Positions 57,271-64,000 of a stretch of 64,000 nucleotides of DNA are shown piece after piece. The position numbers and the translations under genes are program-made. The DNA lies in assembly GCA_014218235.1 (NCBI GenBank), contig CM024760.1:64978961-65042960 (forward strand), in the 5' to 3' direction. The notes beneath the pieces were generated by a model. It saw only the letters and a program-made list of their open reading frames with translations, was not told the DNA's origin and did no database searches. Each line of letters starts with the position of its first letter. The first letter of the stretch is position 1. This DNA is from Colocasia esculenta (Eukaryota; Streptophyta; Magnoliopsida; Alismatales; Araceae).

Positions 57271-59583
57271 CAAGGTAACACAAGTTTCCAAATATAGCAC
57301 AAAGAAGGATGACCATAGCACAAATAGCACGATGTATAACAATAGCACAACGAGTATAGTGTAGCACTTTGATTGTCATTTAGATAGTTGAGGTAAATAG
57401 CACTTGAGTGTAATTCCTAAACACACTGGTCAATTAACTCCCGCGGGCACTAGCACTTTTGGGCACACCTCCCAAGACCAGACCAGGCCCTTTATATTGC
57501 CAGGCATTAGTTATATTATTTATCATTAGACATTCAGTCAAATGACCAATAGAGAGTACCAAGAAATAGATGAGAGTACTAGATGAACATATGAGATAGT
57601 AGAGAGAGAGTGAATAAATGAGCAAGTAGAGTATAAATGAGAACTATAGGTCATCGCTCATAAACGTCGATTAAACGGGCGATAGTAACAGTTGCACAAC
57701 ACGCGCGATTGGTGTTGGCAGTTTGGTGGATTTCACTAACCTTCCACTGGCCATGTTATGCACAAGTCCAGAGGTCCACCGTGATTCAAGATAAGAGAGA
57801 ACTTCTAAAAACCATTTGGATCATGTTGATCCCTAAGGGTTTTATGGGTGTTAGGGTACAACCAGCTACGTCTCCATGAGGGAATCCACAGAGTATGGAG
57901 TCTTATGGAGGTTTAACAAAAGGTCCCTTGTCTACCAGAATGGAATGTCCAATAGAGAGGTTCCAACTTGTCAAGAGAGTAGTGTGTAGAGAAAACGAGA
58001 TGCTGTACATTCTATAGGAATTCTAGGACAGTGCAGCAGTAATAATGGTATTCCAAATCCACGTAAGAAACTGAAACATAGTCATTATTATCATGGGTGA
58101 ATATTGTGCAATTATTGAAGTAATTTACCAGATAATTTATTCAAGTATTTTCTGCATGGTTTCATAGCAAGGATAATCGTTTGGTGTTTGCATGTGCATG
58201 AAATCACAAGAGCATGTAATAGTCGTGTATAATAGCTTTTAAATTTAAGAAACATGTAAATATAGATCAAAGTTGGTTAACATGATTGATTATTGTTCGT
58301 TACACAGTGTTACAGGGTATAACCATGCTTAACAAGCCTAAATAATCATTTAAATAACACAATAATAGTTGTCGGAATAACACAGTTAAATCACGACGGG
58401 TTAGATGGTCATGTTTAACAACGTTGATTCTGGGACAAAAATGCGATGACGAGGTCCGTCGCGTTCATGCAATCCTTAACTATTCAAAAGGGCACGACTC
58501 CCTAAAAGCTTGGAAACAACGGTAAAACGCGATAACCTTCGTGGTTGCATTTTAGAAGGCTTCTAACAGTCAACGGGCACACAGTTTGATGCATGGTACG
58601 AGTGAAACCCTAGCCAAAATGTGATGACATGGGTGGTCGCCTTTCAGGTAAACACGACGGTCATGTTCGACGTGATACCAATCGATTGAAACGTGACGTA
58701 TGGCTCGGTCGCAATTCAATGTTCAACCCGAGAACGATGAAACCAGGTAGCGATCTTCATGCAACGCTTATAAAACGAAATCAAACTTGTAGGGGACATC
58801 AAGTAGAAGAGAACTATGCTTTTGGACCGAATCAATTTGGTCTCGTGAGGTGTGCAACTAGCTTGAAAAAGAAACAACGCAGACTTGCATGCTAATGGGA
58901 AAATGCTTATAACTCGATGGATACATGATGAAAATTAGACAAATCACTTGCATATGGATCTAGACATGTAGCTCTACAAGATTTTATGAGTTTAGTTCTT
59001 CTTTACCACGAGAATACCTACCTTTGTGAAGATCTAACACTAGACAGTTGCATAGGTCGTACCAGAACATGATTGAGGAAGAGTTTGGTTCTCCAGCCGT
59101 TCTCTTCTGCTCCTGGTGCCCTAGCTTGGCCTCCCATGACCCCAACACATTGGTGAACCTTCCCCTTTAGTCTTAGGGTTAATACTTATATGTCTAGGGT
59201 TTATTTCAAGTCCTAACACAACTAGGAAAGATGGGGTGCGGCCATGGCTGGTTTCCTTCCTTGTTTTGGAGATCTCTCCTCCCAAATGGAGTAGGATTAC
59301 CCTTAGATGGTGCTTGCTATGGTGGGTCATGAATTTGGTTTCCATTCATGGATAATTGCCATGGTTTAAAACCCTAATTTACCCTTTCTTATTTTATATA
59401 CATTGTTGTTACGAATTTAGAGGTATTTTCTTTTGTTCCTTAACCCATACTCTTAATTTTGCCCAATAGCCTTTGCGTGAGCTAGTCAAATCAAGCCCAT
59501 TACTTTTTAATGTTCATTGAGTTTTATTTAATTCATTTCTTTCATTATTTCTATTTATTTATATAAAATATCGGGTTGCTACA
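57271..59583 (-). repeat. 5' LTR of element A, second segment
   Basis: It continues 17986 and matches about 975-3312 of the 3' LTR, ending GGGTTGCTACA next to the AGCAC duplication. CG-containing words lie at about 58385-58760, as in the 3' LTR. Confidence 0.9.
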
Positions 59584-59588
59584 AGCAC

Positions 59589-59728
59589 AAACTTTCACAC
59601 ACAAGAAATATGTATGAAAAGGTTTGAAGTAGAATTCCCCAATCCAAGAACAAGAAAGAAAAGATAAAACATGTAGTTCAGAAATCTCTTATTTTGAAGC
59701 GGTTGAGAAACAATGGAGACAAGTATAG
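59589..59728 (-). repeat. Continuation of remnant X between A and F
   Basis: This 140-bp stretch would join to 1-495 if A is removed. It shows no coding signal. Element F inserted at its right end, and the last five bases TATAG are the candidate target duplication, whose partner lies outside the window. Confidence 0.45.
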
Positions 59729-62700
59729 TGTAGCACCCCGAAAAATTTAATTACATAAAAATACAAATAAATGAAAATAAATAATTTCCATAATATCGGA
59801 GTATTTAAAACATACGTATCATTAACGTATACGCTAAAACCCATCAGACAATTCTGTAAACATTATAAATCAACCCTAAACATTATTAATAAATGATTCA
59901 CAAACAAATTTGTGTCAAGAAAAATCGGATTAGCCAAGTTTAAAGTGTTTCGCGACTTATTATCGTAATTCATGAATAAGTCGAAAAATCATTATCACGC
60001 ATACTTGGATGAGTCATAAAATTAAATAAAAATCATATACAGAATTCAAATAATATCCTCTAATGACCCATCAATAAATTTGGGTCAATAAAAATCCTTT
60101 GGACTAAGTTTAAGAGTTTTTATGACCGATTATCCAAATTACGAAACAAGTTGGAAAACCGTTAACATGAAAATACGATGCAACCATAAATTAAATAAAC
60201 ATGTTGGGGAGACTTCCAACATTGTATATTGATGACCCATTATCATAATTTGGCCAATGGACAACATTTGGCCTAAAAATCAAATAAAGCTAGAAAATGC
60301 ATGGAAATTCGTAACTCTAAATAGGTTGAAATTAGAAAGAGGCAATTTGAGTTGAATTGGGATAGAAACATGCATACTTGGAAACCCAAATTCGTGCTTA
60401 ACTAGGGTGGGAGGTTTCCTAAAGCCTCACACACTCTAATGGAGGAAGAAATCCTCAAATTAGGAAACCAACAAGCAAAAACCGCAACTCTTCTTTCCTA
60501 GTCACAATAGGACAACTAAACACCATGATAGCTTAAACACTCTCCACCAAACCCTTGGGGATGAGTTTACATCTTATTGGGGTCGTGTGGAGGAGTTCTT
60601 GGCAGTTGGGGGAGCAGGAGATCCCCACACCAAGCCGTTCTTCTTCCCCATCTCGTCAGCTGCGACCTGCACAAACTGTCCACTTGAAGTCGACCAAAGG
60701 TGAGTCAAACCATAACTAAACCTTGCAAGGCATATACCCCTGCAAAGAGGGTCACGTCTACGTTCTAACCCAAGTGGAATGCCAAAATTCCATGCAGTAT
60801 ACACAGAGTATTAAGCATTTTCCTCCAAGTGGTCTGAACACGGGTTTTGTGAAAAAATGGGACTTCTTCAACCCAAAAGGTAGGTTTTCTTGGGCCAAAC
60901 CTTAACATATCCTATACCAATGTGTGCATCATCAAGTTAGCTATCGTTTCCCACTGGTTTCATCAAATTTTAAATAGTAGATTTTGAATTATAAGTGTTT
61001 TGCCAAAGTCGCGCACTGTTAGGGCTTTTCGCATTCTTTATATATTGCATGTGATTCAAGACCGAATTAGAGCAAACCCACAACATGAATGTTTTTCTAC
61101 TAGTTGTCCTTGTCATGTATTGTGTTGAACATTTTGGTCAACAGTTAGAGAGTTATAATCATGGTAAGAGGGTCACTGCATGAAACTACATTTTCGGGTT
61201 GCACTTGGCTTTTACTTTTGCGTTTGACTTGATTAAAGCCTATCGAAACCATCCTTATTTTCTAATTCCAATTTACTGGAAGCACCATTGCATGTCTACG
61301 TTGGTTTAAAACTAGTTTCGTTATTTTTCATGCACTGTACAATTTGTTCTGTATTTTTTAACCACCCTATTTCAATATAAGGTAGTTCTGGACCGCAATC
61401 TAAGAACATGTCCTTTCTCTGTCGGATTTAGGGGCAGACCCTGTGAACACGACGGCCCGATAGGCCGCGTTCTGAGGTCTTGTCGCGACAGCAAACCCGT
61501 CACGTTCTGAACGCGACGAGCACCCCGTCGCTATCTATCTACCTGTTCTGCCCCCCTTGTCGCGTTCTGCATATGCCCTTGTCGTCTTCTTTATATGAAC
61601 CTGTCGCGAACTGCCTGCCTGATCAGACAAGCCTATCGCGATCCTTACAAGGCACTGTCGCGTTCTAATCTGACCCCGTTGCGATCCTTATAAGGGCCCG
61701 TCGCGACCTCAGGGTTTTTCATGAAACCCCACCTATTTCTTTTACAAAACTTACTGCTATACCTAAGGTCTGTTTAAATATGATATTTAGTGTGTAATTC
61801 ACATGTCATAGGTCTGATCATTGCATGATGGTTTATTTAATGGCCTAAAAGTGATTAACCCTTTTAAAAAGCCTTAATTACATGAATATTATTCTAACTA
61901 CTTTCTTAATGATATGATAATTCATGAAACTTGTGATTTACTCTTGTTACCATTCTAGCTTGATTTAAATGATAATTATTATATTAAAATCTTGTAAACC
62001 CATGTGTAGTTAAATGCATTGTCCATTGCGTGCCATCATGTTAAGTGTTTTCCGTCAGTTTGAGACCGTGAATTGAGACGCGTACATCACTACACACTTG
62101 CACATCTAGGCAGCCCTTTCTTGGGAAATTGGAAACTCTCCACCGGTCATTCCGACTCGGTAGACTAGCGACCATTTCTCCAAGGCCTCCGTAAAACTCC
62201 TCTGACTATGGATTCCCACATGGCCGATGAGTTGTTGTACCATTCAACATCCCTGGAGATAGCGTGCACTTCCTTTCTCATCTTGTTCTCGTGAGTGTGA
62301 TTTACAATATAGACTAAAGCCATAATGTAAAGATTAAACTAAAGTATAAATCGTACCGTTACACAGCCAAATTTATCTCTTGACCATTGTTATCATGAAA
62401 TCATGTTCAATTACTTATTACTTGTTCCCATCATCATCATGAACATGACATTACACATGCTTACTTATTGAAACTCTCACTGGAGATTATTAATGACTGT
62501 GGGCATCTACATTTAAAACCTTACATGAGATGCTGACCGGGCACGGCGAGTGTCTAAGGGCTCCAGTCTAGCCCCAACGACAAAGAGTCATAAATATACT
62601 CTTAACTATGGGGTATAATGATTACTGGCATTGCATCTGCGCTGGGAGTCTTGCTTGCTTGTTGAATGATAGATACAATAACCACATATACGTGTCCTAG

Positions 62701-63493
62701 TGTACATTCTTGATGGACCTTTTCTTAGTGTACATTAGTGTCTACGTGCCTGATTAGTGTTACATGATCGTGCTCGTGCGTTCTTGCCTGCTTGCTTGCT
62801 TGAGTGATATGGCCATCCTTCATTTAATGCAATTAGTGATATCTTGCATTATTGACATCAAGTGAAATCTTGCGTGCTTGTACAAAATGATCTATTGCTA
62901 GTTCTATCTTGTCATCTTGTTCTAAAATCCTGTTCTATCACGATCACTCTATATAGCTTGTTTCATGTATTATGTTTTAGCGAGTTTTATTCGTACATGC
63001 ATATCATGACATTCATCGTTCTTATCTAGCTAGTTCTAAATTGCTAATCACTTATATCATTGCCCACACATTGAGATATAAATCCTACTGGGCTAGTTTG
63101 CTCATCCCCTACTTTTACCCAATCTAGGTGACTATGAAGTTCAAGACGAAGATCAAGTCGAGGATGGGAATGTGTCCGAGTGATGAGCGTTCCAACTATG
63201 AGTCTAGTAATAGTTGTTTACTTGAGTGTTAGATTCATGTAGTAGAAAGTGAGGAATAAAAGTGTAATTTCCCTTTATTTGAATCTTAGTCCTGTAATAG
63301 TTTCCATACAATAAGTTGAGATTTGAATACAATTTATATTGAGTTCAACATTTGGGCCTTACTATGATTATGTATGTTGTTATACATTAGTGCGTGCTAG
63401 CTAGAGGCTTATTTGCTGACTGTTCACCTCTTGGGATATCGACTTGAATTTTTCCGCATTAAATATCTGTTACGTAATTCTCCGGACATGACA
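59729..63493 (+). repeat. 5' LTR of element F
   Basis: It starts TGTAGCACCCC and ends CTCCGGACATGACA. Its outer parts align, reversed, with LTR B (for example the ATGACTGTGGGCATCTACA and GTAGAAAGTGAGGAAT areas). The centre aligns with LTR C over GACTTGATTAAAGC, GCATGTCTA, AACTAGTTTC and the TCGCGA word array. Confidence 0.88.
61445..61715. repeat. Array of TCGCGA-type words in LTR F
   Basis: TTGTCGCGACAG, GAACGCGACGAG, TTGTCGCGTTC, CTGTCGCGAACTG, CTATCGCGATCC, CTGTCGCGTTC and CCGTCGCGACC recur at 20-45 bp spacing. The order of words matches the array in LTR C when reversed. Confidence 0.8.
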
Positions 63494-63499
63494 GTTTAG

Positions 63500-63512
63500 T
63501 GGTATCAGAGCC
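63500..63512 (+). other. Primer-binding site of element F
   Basis: TGGTATCAGAGCC starts seven bases after the LTR end. Confidence 0.92.
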
Positions 63513-63721
63513 TAGGAAATCCAAATAGGATATATGTCTCAGGATTGGGAGATACCTATGGAACCTAGGTTATGGAACTTAAATATAGTACCTGGTGAGA
63601 ATGGGTAGAGACTCGGTATATTCTAGAAAGAATCAGACACTCCTACCCATGGACTCTTAGAGACATTAATTGGTCTCCATCCTTTTCTCAGGAACCCTCA
63701 TAACTCTCTCACTCAACCGCA

Positions 63722-64000
63722 ATGGCTCGCTACCAGTGGCAAGCTATGGAAGACACTGTGGCTGGTCTAACCCAGGCATTACAAAATGTAGTTCAGGGTG
63801 GAAATCAGGCTGCAGCTGCAAGGAATGGAGCCAGTGATCTGCACTGGAATTTTAGGAGTTTAAACCCTCCTCGTTTCTCTAGATCCCCTGACCCAGACGA
63901 GGCAGAGAATTGGCAAGAGGGGATGAACGAATTTTCCAAGTGATGCAATGCACTAATAGGGAGAAGGTGGTACTGGCCACTTTCTAGTTTACTAAGGATG
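63722..64000 (+). pseudogene. Element F gag, 5' part
   Basis: The frame opens with MARYQWQAMEDTVAGL and continues through NQAAAARNGASDLHWN and PPRFSRSPDPDEAENW, closely following B gag. A frameshift near 63920 brings a TGA at 63941. In the shifted frame VMQCTNREKVVLATF can be read, followed by a TAG where B has a Gln codon. The rest is beyond the window. It is a gypsy gag pseudogene. Confidence 0.85.

Larger units (their letters stand above)
496..59583 (-). mobile_element. Element A: Ty3/gypsy Tekay/Del-like chromovirus, split by nested insertions
   Basis: This is a complete but degenerate LTR retrotransposon in minus orientation. Its 3' LTR is 496-3312 and its 5' LTR is 17505-17986 plus 57271-59583. 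The TSD AGCAC is perfect (491-495 and 59584-59588). The primer site is at 17486-17498 and the polypurine tract at 3313-3330. Gene order on the minus strand is gag, protease, RT, RNase H, integrase, chromodomain. The chromodomain and the terminal block (purine tract followed by TGTAGCAACCC) fit the Tekay/Del lineage. Element E interrupts pol and element B interrupts the 5' LTR. The two LTRs differ by about 10% over the first 285 bp by eye, so the insertion is old. Confidence 0.9.
59729..64000 (+). mobile_element. Element F: plus-strand relative of B, truncated by the window end
   Basis: 5' LTR (59729-63493), primer site (63500-63512) and the start of gag (63722 onward) are visible. The LTR ends and gag are of the B family, but the LTR core at about 61195-61740 resembles element C. 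It points away from B, so the B and F 5' LTRs form an inverted pair. The 3' part lies beyond 64000. Confidence 0.88.

Overview
This window is a stretch of plant nuclear heterochromatin made almost entirely of transposable elements nested in one another. I found no intact host gene, no RNA gene and no CRISPR array. The evidence for a flowering-plant genome is: Tekay/Del-like Ty3/gypsy chromoviruses with a chromodomain, primer-binding sites complementary to initiator tRNA-Met (TGGTATCAGAGC), a Ty1/copia element, a CACTA (En/Spm) DNA transposon with CACTACAAGAAAA ends, and a captured fragment resembling a plant ABCB (MDR/PGP) transporter. The GC-rich codons of that fragment could suggest a monocot or another GC3-rich lineage, but I cannot name the species.

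Nesting, outermost to innermost. (X) A remnant that looks like a copia-type LTR (1-495 and 59589-59728) was the landing site. (A) A minus-strand Tekay/Del gypsy element spans 496-59583, with target-site duplication (TSD) AGCAC on both sides. Inside A are (E), a minus-strand non-coding gypsy derivative (4598-14218) inserted in pol, and (B), a minus-strand gypsy element (17987-57270) inserted in A's 5' LTR. Inside B are (C), an internally deleted gypsy element (18824-27560, TSD CCCAC) that itself carries a small CACTA-like insertion; a 9.45-kb CACTA transposon (27870-37319, TSD GGA); (D), a solo LTR related to E but in opposite orientation (38957-41483, TSD AGCAA); (G), a plus-strand Ty1/copia element (43096-49773, TSD GGTAG) inserted in B's integrase; and a 450-bp MITE (53838-54287). 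Finally (F), a plus-strand relative of B, starts at 59729 and runs off the window.

All coding regions are broken. A and B retain recognisable gag, protease, reverse transcriptase, RNase H, integrase and chromodomain blocks with frameshifts and nonsense codons. C keeps only a nucleocapsid-like gag fragment with duplicated zinc-knuckle pairs. E has no recognisable coding capacity. G has lost integrase and most of reverse transcriptase. The CACTA keeps only a frameshifted Transposase_24-type gene, whose last intron holds a dimeric satellite, plus the ABCB-like exon fragment.

The observations most worth following up are: arrays of CG-centred palindromic words in the U3 half of every LTR family here; LTR F as a mosaic of B-like ends and a C-like core that includes the palindrome cassette; the nucleocapsid-only element C; the intronic satellite and gene capture in the CACTA; and the bias of stop codons toward cytosine deamination. 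Divergence figures are counts by eye over the first 200-300 bp and are approximate.
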